Below, piece by piece: positions 17,476-28,000 of a stretch of 55,808 nucleotides of DNA. The notes under the pieces were generated by a model. That model saw only the letters and a list, made by a program, of their open reading frames with translations, was not told the origin of the DNA and made no database searches. Source of the stretch: Bacteroidota bacterium (lineage in GTDB: Bacteria > Bacteroidota > Ignavibacteria > Kapaibacteriales > UBA961); assembly GCA_018266765.1 (NCBI GenBank), contig JAFDZU010000085.1:1-55808 (forward strand), read 5' to 3'. Positions within the stretch are counted from its first letter, which is position 1; the number at the start of each line of letters is the position of its first letter. Position numbers and translations under genes: made by a program.

Positions 17476-19359
17476 ATGAAAAAATCAATACATTTCAAAA
17501 GATTTTTTAGAATTACAGAATCAACTTTTTCATGCTTTTGGTGTATGGTGTTGAGTGTGTTTTTACTGAGTATTTCTTTAGTTACAACAGAACTTTCTGC
17601 ATCTCTCCAACTTCAAGCACAATCAACTTCCTTCACGATTATTCTTCCGTCAGAAAAAGCAACACAGATATCATTGAGAACTGTGAATAATCGCGGGTAT
17701 GCTTCGCTATCACAATTATCAAAAGCGGCTTTTCCGGGTAGTACCTATGTTCCTTCCCGCAATGAAATCAGCTTTAAAACCGAACGGTTACGATTTGCAC
17801 CATCGTCATTTATGGTACTTCGTGAAAATTTTGAAGGTAACCGTTTAGCTCAAATGAGCTTACCTTCAATAATGATGGACGGTGAATTATTTATTCCGGC
17901 ACTTCAATTTTTCCCGACACTTGAAACATTAGGACTGTACAAAGTTTCAGTAACTTCAGGTAAAGTTGTGTTAAGGATGTTTGGACAAACTTCCCCTTCG
18001 GCTGAGCTGTTAGATGCGCCTGTTTTTTTAGATCAACGTAAAGTTTCTAATGATTCACCTCCAGCACCAATTATTCCCGGACGTTACTCCCTTCCTCCTG
18101 ATTTAAAGGTTCGCAAAGAATCTGAAACTGAAAAACCAAATCAAGATGCAATAACAGAAGTTAATTCGAGTTCAGAATCTACCAGTATTGTTAACGAAAC
18201 AAAACCTGACGAAAATTTAGCAGAACCGAGAACATTAGCATTTGCAGGAGCAATTCCTGACGCTTCTTTTGAATCGGAACCTACAGTTCGAATTACATCA
18301 CTTTTAGCATCTCAGAAATCATCTGAAAAGACTGAAATTCTATTTCGTTCCAATGCAGTAATTCCTGTATTTCATAAGCCGGAAATTCAAGGGAAAGAAG
18401 TGAGTATTCGATTCCCTAATGTGGCAAGTTCAGTAAGTTCATTTGATGAAATTGAACAAGTATTTCCCTGTTCTGATGTTAGAGCAGAAACCGGTAAAAA
18501 CGCAGTATTATTTCGTTTTCTTTTGAAAATAGAACCAATATCGTGTACGGTAAGACGTGTGGGTGAACGTGGAATTTCACTTTCAATAGAATATCAACAT
18601 ACAGATTTAGGTGACAAAGCAAACGAAGAATCTACAAAAAAAAGATGGGATTTAGATGTGATTGTTTTAGATGCGGGACATGGCGGAGAAGATGCAGGCG
18701 CTATTAGTATAAACGGTTATAAAGAAAAAGATATAACTCTTTCGATTGCTAAAAAAACCAAACAGTTTCTTAAAGTATATTTGCCAACAACTAAAGTAAT
18801 AATGACTCGTTCGGACGACACATTTATCGAACTCGAACGCCGTACTCAAATAGCAAATAAAGCAGGCGGAAAACTATTCTTGAGTATTCACTGTAATTCT
18901 ATGCCTTCAAAACCACATCCGGCGCATGGTTTTGAAAGCTATATTCTCCGTCCCGGCAGAAATGATGATGCAGTTCGTGTAGCTGACCGTGAAAATTCTG
19001 TTATCAAACTTGAAAAGCGCAAGGATAAATATCAAGAACTCAGTGAGGAAAAGCTGATTGTGGCAACGATGGCACAAAGTTCATTCGTCAAATTCAGTGA
19101 GCAATTCGCTTCGACTATCCAAGATGAAGTTGGTAAAACTATTTCACTGCATAATAGAGGTGTAAATCAAGCCGGATTTTATGTTTTGGTTGGCTCTTCG
19201 ATGCCGAATGTGTTATTTGAAACTGCGTTTCTGTCTAATACAGAAGACGAGAAGTTTATAACATCTGAAAAAGGACAAGAAAAAATTGCTGAAGGCATAG
19301 CAACTGCAATAAAACGTTATGCTTCGGAATACGAAACTCGCCTTAAAAAAAGCAAATAA
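17476..19359 (+). CDS. N-acetylmuramoyl-L-alanine amidase, AmiC/Amidase_3 type (627 aa)
   Basis: This zinc enzyme cleaves the bond between muramic acid and the stem peptide in peptidoglycan, usually during daughter-cell separation. A signal peptide or anchor occupies about 20-48. Residues about 55-170 resemble the copper-amine-oxidase-N-like domain often fused to FCB amidases (RGYASLSQLSKAAF). A low-complexity Ser/Glu linker spans about 190-250 and an AMIN-like beta domain about 265-380. The catalytic domain is residues 393-625. The zinc ligands are visible: His402 (DAGHGG), Glu417 (GYKEKD) and His472 (SIHCN). The catalytic Glu582 lies in FETAFLSN. No Shine-Dalgarno sequence precedes the ATG. 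It is a single-gene unit between rlmD and the tRNA. Confidence 0.9.
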   Translation: MKKSIHFKRFFRITESTFSCFWCMVLSVFLLSISLVTTELSASLQLQAQSTSFTIILPSEKATQISLRTVNNRGYASLSQLSKAAFPGSTYVPSRNEISFKTERLRFAPSSFMVLRENFEGNRLAQMSLPSIMMDGELFIPALQFFPTLETLGLYKVSVTSGKVVLRMFGQTSPSAELLDAPVFLDQRKVSNDSPPAPIIPGRYSLPPDLKVRKESETEKPNQDAITEVNSSSESTSIVNETKPDENLAEPRTLAFAGAIPDASFESEPTVRITSLLASQKSSEKTEILFRSNAVIPVFHKPEIQGKEVSIRFPNVASSVSSFDEIEQVFPCSDVRAETGKNAVLFRFLLKIEPISCTVRRVGERGISLSIEYQHTDLGDKANEESTKKRWDLDVIVLDAGHGGEDAGAISINGYKEKDITLSIAKKTKQFLKVYLPTTKVIMTRSDDTFIELERRTQIANKAGGKLFLSIHCNSMPSKPHPAHGFESYILRPGRNDDAVRVADRENSVIKLEKRKDKYQELSEEKLIVATMAQSSFVKFSEQFASTIQDEVGKTISLHNRGVNQAGFYVLVGSSMPNVLFETAFLSNTEDEKFITSEKGQEKIAEGIATAIKRYASEYETRLKKSK

Positions 19360-19393
19360 TATTACATTAAAACCACTCCAAAGAAGAAATTCC

Positions 19394-19424
19394 ATTGTTG
19401 GTCAGATATTATTCGGTATTTTTG
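19394..19424 (+). promoter_or_regulatory. Promoter of the initiator tRNA gene (Bacteroidota type)
   Basis: ATTG, 19 nt, TATTTTTG matches the known Bacteroides/Flavobacterium housekeeping promoter (TTTG-N19-TAnnTTTG) with one mismatch. It places the transcription start about 6 nt before the mature tRNA end at 19437, as expected for a stand-alone tRNA gene. Confidence 0.6.
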
Positions 19425-19436
19425 TACTTCATGAAT

Positions 19437-19509
<73 letters not shown>

Positions 19510-19520
19510 CAATATAAAAG

Positions 19521-19553
19521 AAAAAGCCCATTCCTTATTGAAATGGGCTTTTT
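19521..19553 (+). terminator. Rho-independent terminator after tRNA-fMet
   Basis: AAAAAGCCCATT and AATGGGCTTTTT pair across a loop of about nine bases and end in a T-run, 11 nt after the tRNA. The A-run on the other side means it could also stop transcription of the convergent desaturase gene that ends at 19593. Confidence 0.85.
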
Positions 19554-19592
19554 ACATTTTGATATACATCAAAACACTACTATAACAAATCC

Positions 19593-20522
19593 TTAACCAA
19601 CCGGAACTTGGTGTGATGTTGAAATCTTTTCGGGAGTTTGAGTATTATTTTGTGAGGCAATTCTTTTCAAACGCATAGACACACTGCCTAATCGAGGAAC
19701 AAATATCGCTAAAAAGTAATTTCGTACGATAAATCTCCAAAAACTCTTTTCATTAAGTACGGGGTCAATCAAATGTTCTATTTTTTTATGCTCTTCGGGA
19801 GTTTGACTCCAATGAAGATTAGCTCTTTTATGGTGAATTGTATGATAACCATTATTAAACAAAAGAACATTAAGAAATCCTGTAAAATTTCGAGAATGGT
19901 TTATGTCTGACTCTTCATCAGCATGTACGTGTTGCAAATAATTAAAAATCAATATTGAAAACAACGCAACTTGATGCGGAATTATAATAAACAGCAAAGT
20001 TTTCTGCCAATTCAGCATTAAACCAACAATATACAATACTGCTAAAGCAACATACTGAAAAGCTGCAAAGTAAAAATTAGTTTTATTTGTTCTATAAAGC
20101 AGTTTTAAATAATCACGTATTGGTTTTTGCTGAAAAAAACTACTGATAGATGGATACGATAACAACGTTAGTAAATTATTTTTTTCACTCAAACGGTATG
20201 TTATCGTAAAGTCACCGGCTTTATTGTTCAAACTGTGATGATTCCTATTATGAGTGGGAATCCAACCAAAAGCAGGAAACCCATAGAATACAGTAAGCCA
20301 ATAATCCGTGAGAATATTCATTGCACGAGACTTCCACATCGGTACATGATTATGATTATGTGCCATTACTGCAACAGATATAGCCATAAATAGAGATAAT
20401 GCGTACACCGGATAAAAAATCCCGTCTAAATTCCACTGAACGATCAAAAGTGCCGTTGTTATTAACATATAAATAACTGATTTTCTGTCGGCTGAATATT
20501 TTAATTCTAACATAAATTTCAA
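19593..20522 (-). CDS. Membrane fatty-acid desaturase family protein (309 aa)
   Basis: Histidine boxes of the membrane di-iron fatty-acid desaturase family are present in order: HNHNH (about 54-58), HNRNHH (about 88-93) and HTIHH (about 227-231). Membrane-spanning segments surround them (about 15-50, 70-85, 150-200). This family oxidises acyl chains in the inner membrane to introduce double bonds, and so adjusts membrane fluidity. Length is typical of short bacterial members. It has no close operon partner: 180 nt with no recognisable gene or clear promoter lie upstream, and the tRNA terminator lies downstream. The acyl substrate and position are not predictable; a beta-carotene hydroxylase/ketolase-like activity of the same superfamily cannot be excluded. 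Confidence 0.8.
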   Translation of the reverse strand: MKFMLELKYSADRKSVIYMLITTALLIVQWNLDGIFYPVYALSLFMAISVAVMAHNHNHVPMWKSRAMNILTDYWLTVFYGFPAFGWIPTHNRNHHSLNNKAGDFTITYRLSEKNNLLTLLSYPSISSFFQQKPIRDYLKLLYRTNKTNFYFAAFQYVALAVLYIVGLMLNWQKTLLFIIIPHQVALFSILIFNYLQHVHADEESDINHSRNFTGFLNVLLFNNGYHTIHHKRANLHWSQTPEEHKKIEHLIDPVLNEKSFWRFIVRNYFLAIFVPRLGSVSMRLKRIASQNNTQTPEKISTSHQVPVG

Positions 20523-20702
20523 TTCTGTAAATCAAAAAAAGTAATATAATTTCTTTAATAAAGATTATGCAATATACCACTATTCTAAACCACAGAAAAG
20601 CACAGAGCATTTTTTAGAACTATTAATTGACGGTTTATACTGCTTTCTGGAACAGACAGAACTTCACAACATTTTAATAATAAGATAGATACACAAATTA
20701 AT

Positions 20703-21212
20703 TCACCCCGACAACTTACGTTTGAAGCAATCTGTTATTTGTTGGTAAGCCGTTTGGATTGATTCTGAAACCACCTTTACTTCTGCAAACAACGGCATAA
20801 AATTAGTATCACCGTTCCAACGTGGAACAAGATGAAAATGTAAGTGTCCCGGAACGCCTGCACCTGCGGCTCTACCGATGTTCGCACCAATATTAATTCC
20901 ATGCGGCTTATAAAGCTCTGTGAGGACTTCACAAGCAGTATTGATTGTTTCCATAATCTCGGTTCGTTCCGTTTGCGACAGGTTCGGTAATTCGCCACAA
21001 TGTCGGTACGGGGCGATGAGTAAGTGTCCGCTATTATATGGATAACGGTTCATAACCACAAAACATAATGTCATACGAGCTACAATTAAACGCTCTTTGT
21101 CTTCATCTATTTTTGATGCTCCGGAACACAAGAAACATTCTTCACGTTCACTATTTGGAGTATCGAATGATTCGATATACTCCGAACGCCAAGGCGACCA
21201 CAAATTTTCCAT
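20703..21212 (-). CDS. HIT family nucleotide hydrolase/phosphorylase (169 aa)
   Basis: I start at the ATG at 21212 (MENLWSPWRSEYIESF, the usual opening of this family), preceded by GGAG eight bases away. A longer frame to 21344 would run back through a terminator and into the upstream gene and is rejected. A CFLC pair near residue 28 and a later HCGEL resemble zinc ligands of HIT proteins. The histidine triad HLHFHLVPRW (near residue 120) holds the nucleophilic His. NIGANIGRAAGAGVPGHLH is the nucleotide-binding loop. The closest recognisable relatives are Ap4A phosphorylase/HIT hydrolases acting on dinucleoside polyphosphates or AMP-linked compounds. It lies downstream of the outer-membrane barrel gene but is separated from it by a terminator. 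Confidence 0.88.
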   Translation of the reverse strand: MENLWSPWRSEYIESFDTPNSEREECFLCSGASKIDEDKERLIVARMTLCFVVMNRYPYNSGHLLIAPYRHCGELPNLSQTERTEIMETINTACEVLTELYKPHGINIGANIGRAAGAGVPGHLHFHLVPRWNGDTNFMPLFAEVKVVSESIQTAYQQITDCFKRKLSG

Positions 21213-21228
21213 TCCATTTCTCCATTTA

Positions 21229-21272
21229 CAAATAAAAAAGCGTTCGTTTTTACTAAAGAAAAACGAACGCTT
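21229..21272 (-). terminator. Strong rho-independent terminator after outer-membrane barrel gene
   Basis: The arms at 21238-21251 and 21259-21272 form a perfect 14-bp stem with a 7-nt loop, and on the minus strand the hairpin runs into a T-rich stretch. It lies just after the stop at 21304 and before the HIT gene start, so the HIT gene depends on read-through or its own promoter. Confidence 0.85.
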
Positions 21273-21303
21273 ATAACTATGAGTGATACCTTTTGGGCTA
21301 TCG

Positions 21304-22161
21304 TTAGAACGCAAATCGTAAATCTGCACCAATTTGAATAGCATTTACACGCCAAGCATCATCAGTATTTATTCTTGTTATTCCCAAGTTATAATAAACA
21401 CAAGGAACAAGAACCGCACGACCAAGCAAAATTTCATATTGCAAGCCCAATTTAATCGCCGCACGGAAAGAATTTTGATTAATAATTTTGCCATTATACA
21501 ATACAATTGCTGTGCGTGTTTCATCAGAGAATTTAGGTTCAAAACCTTCTGTCCATTTATCGGGAGGAACAATTTTAGCTAAATCTTCAGCCGCAAATTG
21601 TACACCGGGAGCATTCGGGTTAAACACAAGTTCATAGCGTTGTTCTTGGTTACCACTAATCGGAATACCGAATTGAGGGCCGGCTGTTATTCCAAGGAAT
21701 GTACCCGGAATATTAAATTTGTACATCACTTCAAATTGAAGAAGTGTATATTTCACATCTGTAGTATGACGTACAGCAGTTCTAACTGTGTCACCATTTG
21801 CCAAACGTGACGGATAGTCATCACCCGGACGCTCGAAAAATGCGGGCTGATTATCATAAATAACACGAGCAATTACTGATGAATTAGAATTTTTAACATC
21901 ACCTAATAAATACTCGGCTGACAAACCAAAATAATAACCGTTGTTAGTTCCAGATTCAAAATTCGGACATGATGCTTCGCTAAAACGAGAAGAGAAACCA
22001 CCGGCATGAAGCGAGCGATTATATCCGGCAACCGGGCCGACATAAATTCTCGGTTTTTGCTTTTGTGGATTAAGAGGATCAGAAAGATCCTGAGCTTTCA
22101 TAGAACCTGCCGACACTAAACACACCCCTAAGAGGGTTAAAAAAAGAGTACGAACACGCAT
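21304..22161 (-). CDS. Outer-membrane beta-barrel protein (285 aa)
   Basis: A signal peptide (residues 1-23, ending MKAQ) is followed by a typical FCB outer-membrane barrel: 'IYVGPVAGYNRSLHAGGF' near the start, alternating strands ('FGLSAEYLLGD', 'TLLQFEVMYKFNIPG', 'LGITAGPQFGIP'), and a C-terminal strand ending QIGADLRFAF with the terminal Phe typical of barrel-assembly signals. It most resembles the PorT-like/OMP_b-brl group. The start is supported by AAAGGA nine bases upstream and by a well-formed promoter. A strong own promoter and terminator suggest high, independent expression. The substrate is unknown. Confidence 0.8.
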   Translation of the reverse strand: MRVRTLFLTLLGVCLVSAGSMKAQDLSDPLNPQKQKPRIYVGPVAGYNRSLHAGGFSSRFSEASCPNFESGTNNGYYFGLSAEYLLGDVKNSNSSVIARVIYDNQPAFFERPGDDYPSRLANGDTVRTAVRHTTDVKYTLLQFEVMYKFNIPGTFLGITAGPQFGIPISGNQEQRYELVFNPNAPGVQFAAEDLAKIVPPDKWTEGFEPKFSDETRTAIVLYNGKIINQNSFRAAIKLGLQYEILLGRAVLVPCVYYNLGITRINTDDAWRVNAIQIGADLRFAF

Positions 22162-22216
22162 TATATGTTATCCTTTCTAATGTAAGTGAAAGAAAAAATT
22201 AAAAATTGTTCTTATT

Positions 22217-22233
22217 ATGGCTTTCAGAGCCAT
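22217..22233 (-). other. Hairpin in the 5' leader of the outer-membrane barrel gene
   Basis: ATGGCT and AGCCAT form a 6-bp stem with a 5-nt loop, between the candidate promoter (22273-22304) and the ATG at 22161. It sits in a leader of about 105 nt, where it could stabilise mRNA or act in regulation. The rest of the gene-free stretch 22162-22522 is AT-rich with A/T runs and holds no coding frame I can support. Confidence 0.35.
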
Positions 22234-22272
22234 TAGGGAGAGATTAAAAGCGAGTTATAATTTAACCGCGTC

Positions 22273-22304
22273 CAAATTTAACAGAATGATTATCGTTTGG
22301 CAAG
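22273..22304 (-). promoter_or_regulatory. Promoter of the outer-membrane barrel gene (Bacteroidota type)
   Basis: On the minus strand CTTG, a 20-nt spacer and TAAATTTG: the -7 box fits TAnnTTTG exactly. The transcription start would fall near 22267, giving a leader of about 105 nt. Confidence 0.55.
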
Positions 22305-22522
22305 AATAAATTTACATTTTTGAAAAAAAATTGAAAAAAAACCGTTTTTTGGCACTTTTTACCCTCTTTTCGTGGATATTATGACAATTTTCAGACAAAA
22401 TTCACTATCCGAGTTTTTCAGTTTATAACTCTAATCAACAATTTTCAGTCAACATTATCTAAATTTATCATAAACCAACTTTCATGATTATTCATACACC
22501 AAACAACAAAATGATAGAATAG

Positions 22523-24277
22523 TTATGTACCGTATTCTCCGATTTCTTGTTCCAATTGCTGACGCTCGTACATTTCTGCATAGAGTTTGCCCAATGCAAT
22601 TAATTCAAAATGTGTTCCTTCTTCGGCAATAGTTCCTTCTTCGATAACAATAATTTTATCACAATTTTTGACAGTTGAAAGTCGGTGAGCGATAATTATC
22701 GTTGTTCGGTTTTTCATTACTTCTTGAAGCCCGTTTAAAATTTTTTCTTCAGTGGCAGTATCTACTGCTGAGAGTGCATCATCGAGAATCAGTATTTTTG
22801 GCTGTCTTACTAATGCTCTTGCGATTGCAGTACGCTGTTTTTGTCCACCGGAGAGTGTAATACCTCTCTCGCCTACAATAGTAGAATATCCTTCTTTTAA
22901 TGTAGAAATATCCTCATGAAGTGCGGCAAGTTTTGATGCTTGTATAATCTCTTCTTCAGTAGCTTCAGGTCTTCCGAAACGAATATTATCTGCTATTGAG
23001 AGTGAAAACAGAAACGGCTCTTGCTGAACAATTCCTATTGAACTACGGAGCGTTTGGAGTGGAATTGTATTGATTGGATGTCCGTCTATGGTAATTTCCC
23101 CTGTCGTTACATCTTGTAACCGTGGAATTAAATTCACCAATGAAGACTTACCATGTCCCGTTGCTCCAACAATTCCCAACGAGGTTCCATTTGGAATATT
23201 AAGTGATATATCGGTCAGTACTGGTGTATTTCTGCTTATGTATTGGAAAGTAACTTTTGAGAAGGTAATTTCACCCTGAAGTGTCTTAATATTTTTATCG
23301 GTTATATCATTATCTTTTATTTCCGGATTACTGCCGAGAATTGCAGTGAGCCGCTGGGTAGATGCAGCGGCTCGTTGGATGAGATTCATTACCCACCCGA
23401 TAGCAGCCACTGGCCAAATTAGTTGATTGAGATATATAAAAAATTGAGATAAATCACCAAGTAATGCTTTACCGTTCATTACCTGCAAGCCGCCATAACT
23501 AAGAACAAGAACATTAGATAATCCAACCAAAAACATCATAGCCGGCATTGAAAGTGACTGTATTTTAGCAAGTCGAAGATTTTTTTGAGAATATTCTGTA
23601 CTGCTTCGATTAAAGCCAACTCGCTCATATTCTTCACGTGAATACGCCCTTACTACCCTTACGCCCGAAAGTGCTTCTTGTACTTGTGAGGTTAACGAAC
23701 CAAAATGCTCTTGAACATCTTTAAATGCAAAATGAACTTTCCTTCCGATAGCATAGGTAGCATACGCCATTATCGGAAGTGGGAATAAAGCAACAAGTGT
23801 AATTGAAGTATTTAACTGCAGCATTAAGGTTAATGCAAAAAGAAAAGTTGTGAGTGTATTTGCTGAATACATAATCGCAGGCCCGATAAACTCTCTAAGG
23901 GCAGACACATCATTGGTGGCATGTGCCATCAACGAACCGGTAGAATATTCATGAAAGAAACTTACATTTTGCTTTTCTATTGCTCTGAGCAAATCATTTC
24001 TCACATCAAATTCAATCAAACGTGACCCCATGATTATACATAATCTTGTCAGCATCATAAAAAATCCGCTTCCTGCTGTAAGAAAGAGAATTTTTATAAT
24101 TGCTGTAGTAATAAAATCAGTATTGGCATGATGATGACTAAGTCCGTTGATAATTCCTCCAACAACCGGAGGAATTGCCGTTGAACAATAATTGGAAATA
24201 GTAACGAACAGAATTCCTAGCAAAAAACGATATTTATATTTTTTAAAATATGGAGCAAGACGAAGGAGAACAAGCAT
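22523..24277 (-). CDS. ABC exporter, fused membrane and ATPase domains (584 aa)
   Basis: An N-terminal six-helix exporter domain (about 10-305) is followed by a nucleotide-binding domain (about 335-575). Visible motifs: Walker A GATGHGKSS, Q-loop GIVQQEPFLF, signature LSGGQKQR, Walker B ILILDDALSAVD and H-loop IIAHRLSTV. This is a half-transporter expected to work as a homodimer or heterodimer in the inner membrane, of the MsbA/BmrA/MdlA type. The exported substrate is not predictable: lipid, drug and peptide exporters share this architecture. The gene starts 12 nt after the tag stop, so the two probably share a transcript. Confidence 0.88.
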   Translation of the reverse strand: MLVLLRLAPYFKKYKYRFLLGILFVTISNYCSTAIPPVVGGIINGLSHHHANTDFITTAIIKILFLTAGSGFFMMLTRLCIIMGSRLIEFDVRNDLLRAIEKQNVSFFHEYSTGSLMAHATNDVSALREFIGPAIMYSANTLTTFLFALTLMLQLNTSITLVALFPLPIMAYATYAIGRKVHFAFKDVQEHFGSLTSQVQEALSGVRVVRAYSREEYERVGFNRSSTEYSQKNLRLAKIQSLSMPAMMFLVGLSNVLVLSYGGLQVMNGKALLGDLSQFFIYLNQLIWPVAAIGWVMNLIQRAAASTQRLTAILGSNPEIKDNDITDKNIKTLQGEITFSKVTFQYISRNTPVLTDISLNIPNGTSLGIVGATGHGKSSLVNLIPRLQDVTTGEITIDGHPINTIPLQTLRSSIGIVQQEPFLFSLSIADNIRFGRPEATEEEIIQASKLAALHEDISTLKEGYSTIVGERGITLSGGQKQRTAIARALVRQPKILILDDALSAVDTATEEKILNGLQEVMKNRTTIIIAHRLSTVKNCDKIIVIEEGTIAEEGTHFELIALGKLYAEMYERQQLEQEIGEYGT

Positions 24278-24289
24278 TTAGAATTTATT

Positions 24290-24877
24290 TTAATTTTGAG
24301 CGAATGAAGTTAGTTCTTTATAACGGAAACAATCCACACGGTGGTCATTAACCATTCCGGCGGCTTGCATATAGGCATAACAGATAGTCGAGCCGACAAA
24401 CTTAAAACCGCGTTTTTGCAAATCTTTGCTCATAGCGTCAGATTCTGCGGTTCGAACTGGAATTTCTTTCATAGATTTCCAAGAGTTTGTAATTGTTTTC
24501 CGACCGACAAATTGCCAAATATAGTTGTCAAACGTTTCAAATTCTTTCTGAACATCGAGAAATTTTTGAGCATTGGTAACACTTGAGCTGATTTTAAGCT
24601 TATTACGGATAATCCCTGCGTTATTCATAAGTTCATCTAATTTACTCTGCGAATAATTGGCGATTATTTCAGGCGAAAAGTTATCGAATGCAATTCGGAA
24701 ATTCTCGCGTTTTTTTAGAATGGTTGCCCAGCTAAGTCCGGCTTGAAATCCGTCAAGCAATATAAATTCAAAATGCTTACGATCGTCGTGAAGTGGCACT
24801 CCCCATTCATTGTCGTGATAAATTATATCGAGTTCTCGTCCTCCTGTCCAGTCACATCGAAGTAGTTCAGTAGTCAT
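24290..24877 (-). CDS. tag: DNA-3-methyladenine glycosylase I (195 aa)
   Basis: This base-excision enzyme removes 3-methyladenine from alkylated DNA. The Tag family pattern is intact: LLRCDW near the N-terminus, YHDNEWGVPLHDD, the LDGFQAGLSWATIL catalytic region, and NDHRVDCFRY near the end. Together these supply the Cys/His/His/Cys zinc site at both ends of the protein. GRKTITNSW and RGFKFVGSTICYAYMQAAGM are further family blocks. Full length. It is the first gene of a two-gene unit with the ABC exporter; its candidate promoter is at 24941-24973. No Ada-like regulator is present. Confidence 0.94.
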   Translation of the reverse strand: MTTELLRCDWTGGRELDIIYHDNEWGVPLHDDRKHFEFILLDGFQAGLSWATILKKRENFRIAFDNFSPEIIANYSQSKLDELMNNAGIIRNKLKISSSVTNAQKFLDVQKEFETFDNYIWQFVGRKTITNSWKSMKEIPVRTAESDAMSKDLQKRGFKFVGSTICYAYMQAAGMVNDHRVDCFRYKELTSFAQN

Positions 24878-24940
24878 AAATTCAGAATTATTATCGAAGT
24901 TTTATTGAAAAATTTGAAGTACAATTTACGGAAAGAGTAG

Positions 24941-24973
24941 CAAAATTATTGTGTAAAATAGTGATATCTCAAT
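24941..24973 (-). promoter_or_regulatory. Candidate promoter of tag and the ABC exporter
   Basis: On the minus strand ATTG, 21 nt, TAATTTTG (exact TAnnTTTG). It places the transcription start about 60 nt before the tag ATG. Confidence 0.45.
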
Positions 24974-24978
24974 AAACT

Positions 24979-25010
24979 CTTGGCTATTCACTAAAAATTC
25001 CCTATCATAG
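24979..25010 (+). promoter_or_regulatory. Weak candidate promoter of the IgGFc-binding-like gene
   Basis: CTTG, 20 nt, TATCATAG. The spacing is ideal but the -7 box has two mismatches to TAnnTTTG. It lies 45 nt before the ATG and back to back with the tag promoter. Confidence 0.25.
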
Positions 25011-25054
25011 TCATACTTAATTATAGCACACAACGCTTATTGGCGGGAGAATCC

Positions 25055-28000
25055 ATGAACAGAACGATACTCACTCTCTCAAAGACGATTGTTTTTATAT
25101 GTTCAATAATATTGAATCTATATGGGTTTTCGGTACAGGCACAAACCGAAAAAATATTACCACGTTCTCAAGGTTCTAATTTTGAAGGTCGCCATTTTTA
25201 TATTGGTTTCATGCGCAATGAAATTGATGCCAATCGTAGAAACAACTTCCCTGTAAATCTCAGTTTTTATATTGCAGCTTCAGTTAAAAGTGAAGTGATA
25301 ATTCGCTTCCCTTGGCAAACTTCCGGTGAATTATTTACAATTCAAGGAGATTCAATTCTGACATTGGAAATTCCGCAACAAGATGCTTTGGCAATCGAAA
25401 TGAAACGCTCGGAAGTTCCACTTTACAGTCTAATAGAGATTACTTCTGATCAAAAAATTGCTATATCGGCAATGTCGAGTTTCGATTATTCATCCGATGC
25501 ATATACTGCCTTACCTATACCCAATTGGGGTAAAGAATACGTTATAATGTCAATGCCCAATGACGAATACGAACAAATTGGAATGCGGACAGATTCAACT
25601 CCTCGTTCAGGTGAATTTTTAGTAATGGCTTCCCAAGATTCAACGTTGATTCAATTTACACCTCGTGTAAAAACCATGAAGCACGATTCTGCAGAATTCG
25701 TATCTTTTTATTTAATGAAAGGTCAATGCTACCTTGTTCAGTCATCTGATTTATTAAGAAGAGGTTATGGCGATTTATCAGGAACAATAGTTCGAAGTGA
25801 TAAGCCTATTGGTGTTCTTTCGGGACATGTTCGTACTTCTGTGCCGATATTCCCGAGAGTTCCGGGAGAAAGACCGTTGGATTCTAAAGATTGCCTTGTA
25901 GAGATGCTCTTACCTACCAAAATTTGGGGTACTAAATATGCGACCTCACCATTTTATATTAATTGCGACGGAGATTTAATTCGTGTTGCATGCATTCAAC
26001 CCAATACTACTTTTATTGCACAAGGAAGTGTAAATAGTAGGACAATAACGCTGAAAGACCCTGGAGATTGGGTAGATTTTTACCCGGTAGGGCAAACAAT
26101 AAGTTGGACATCCGACAAACCGATTTCAATTGTTCAGTACATGCCCACAAGTTTTTATGATGATGTACAGGATTTCGACCCGGCAATGGTGGTTATTCCT
26201 CCAATTGAACAATATGTTTCTCGAGCTTTATTTCAAATTCAACCAAATCCATATTGGAAATACGACAAGTTTTACTATAATTATGTCAATATTATCTGCG
26301 AACCTTCAGCGGTAAATTCACTAAAACTTGACGGTACACCGCTTATTGTCAATTATCCAAAATTAGCACTTCAAAAAATTTCAGGAATGAATTTGAATTA
26401 CCTTGTAATTGCTGTTAAACCGGGTGTCCATGATTTAACCTCAGACTCAGGAATGTTTTCAGGAATTGTTTATGGAGTCGGACCGGACGATTCTTATGCC
26501 TATCCTTTGGGTTTATCACTCTATAAAGCAACCGGTAAAGATACGATTCCACCAAAGTTCACATATTCAGAAAATTGCGGACGATTAAAAATTACGGCTA
26601 AAGAATTGACGACTGACTCTACTGTAGGGATTGAAAGCGTAAAAGTACTGACCGATAGTACTCGTAATTTCCAATGGACAATTGAAACGGCAACAGATTC
26701 TTCAATTTCAATCGAAGTGAATGCAGAACCGGTGGACGATTCCCGCAACGGAGTAATATTCATAGAAGCACGAGATAAACTTGGCAACGGAAGACTATTC
26801 AAATACATATACAGCGCACTTTCTATTGAAGTAAGAGATAATATTTTATTCAAGCCTGTAAATTGGCTTGATTCAATTTGTGAACGAGTGGTAGTACGCA
26901 ATAATGGAACAGATACAGTAAAATTCCTTTCGAGCATGATAACAGGAGATAAAAGAGTCAATTTTAATGGTGGAATTCCTCTTATTCAAAAATCATTAGC
27001 TCCCAAAGATTCGGTAGTTTTCCATGTATGTTTCAAGCCAAGTGGAGACTCTTCTTCTCTGCAAGCTAAGCTTACGTTTTTATTGCCCTGTAGCAAACAA
27101 ATTTCGATTCCTATAATTGGTATAGTTGCGGCTCCTTCTATTGGAGTTGTCGGTTGGGATTTCGGAAAAGTTTTAGTCGGTGATACTGCATGCGCTCATG
27201 TTCTAATTTTTAATAATGGTAATAATCCACTGACAATCAACTCTATTGCAATTACAATATTCGAGCCGTCGCTCACACTCGACACAGCAGGACTCTTCCC
27301 TATTACCTTGCAACCTAACGATACTCTTTCGATTCCTGTGTGTTTTACTCCTGATGCTATGCGAATATTTACACGGAATTGCTTGGCTGTCAATAATCTT
27401 AATTTACCCAATAAGTTTATAATTCAAGGTGAAGGAGTAGCTCCGCTTATCGAAAGTGTAAAAATCGATTGGAAAAGACAGCGGATTGGCACAATACATG
27501 ATTCAATAATAACACTTATCAATACCGGAAATTACGATGCAGTTGTAAATTTCACTTCATCGAGTGGCGATACGGTAACATTAAATTCCCTTGCTGAATA
27601 TTCACTTCCTATAACTTTACGACCTTTAATTGATACTCTGAGAATCCCTACTCGATTTACCCCTAAATTAATACAACCATTTAATTCCATCTATAGATTG
27701 CAGATATCGAATTGGATGTTGCATAAACTTGTAACAATAACCTTATACGGTGAAGGAACTTTGCCGACTATTTCGACGTTTAATATAAATTTTGATACCA
27801 TTCCTTATCGCAAGAGCAAAGATTCGACTGCTAATGTTATTTCAGCGGGCGGGAATGAAAAGCTCACAATTGATACAATGATTCTTGCTTCAGGTGATAT
27901 TACCTCATTTATAATAGACACTCTGTTTTTAAAGCGACGTATATTGCAGCCGAATACTTTCTATTCATTACCGGTTCGTTTTACTCCAACACGAACAGGG

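Noticed and set aside
21213-21344. N-terminal extension of the HIT gene by 44 residues
   Set aside because: It would run through a 14-bp terminator and into the upstream barrel gene; the family starts at MENLWSPWRS and has GGAG before that ATG.
25040-25054. TTG start for the IgGFc-binding-like gene
   Set aside because: The Shine-Dalgarno GGGAG lies between this TTG and the ATG at 25055, so the ATG is the likelier start.
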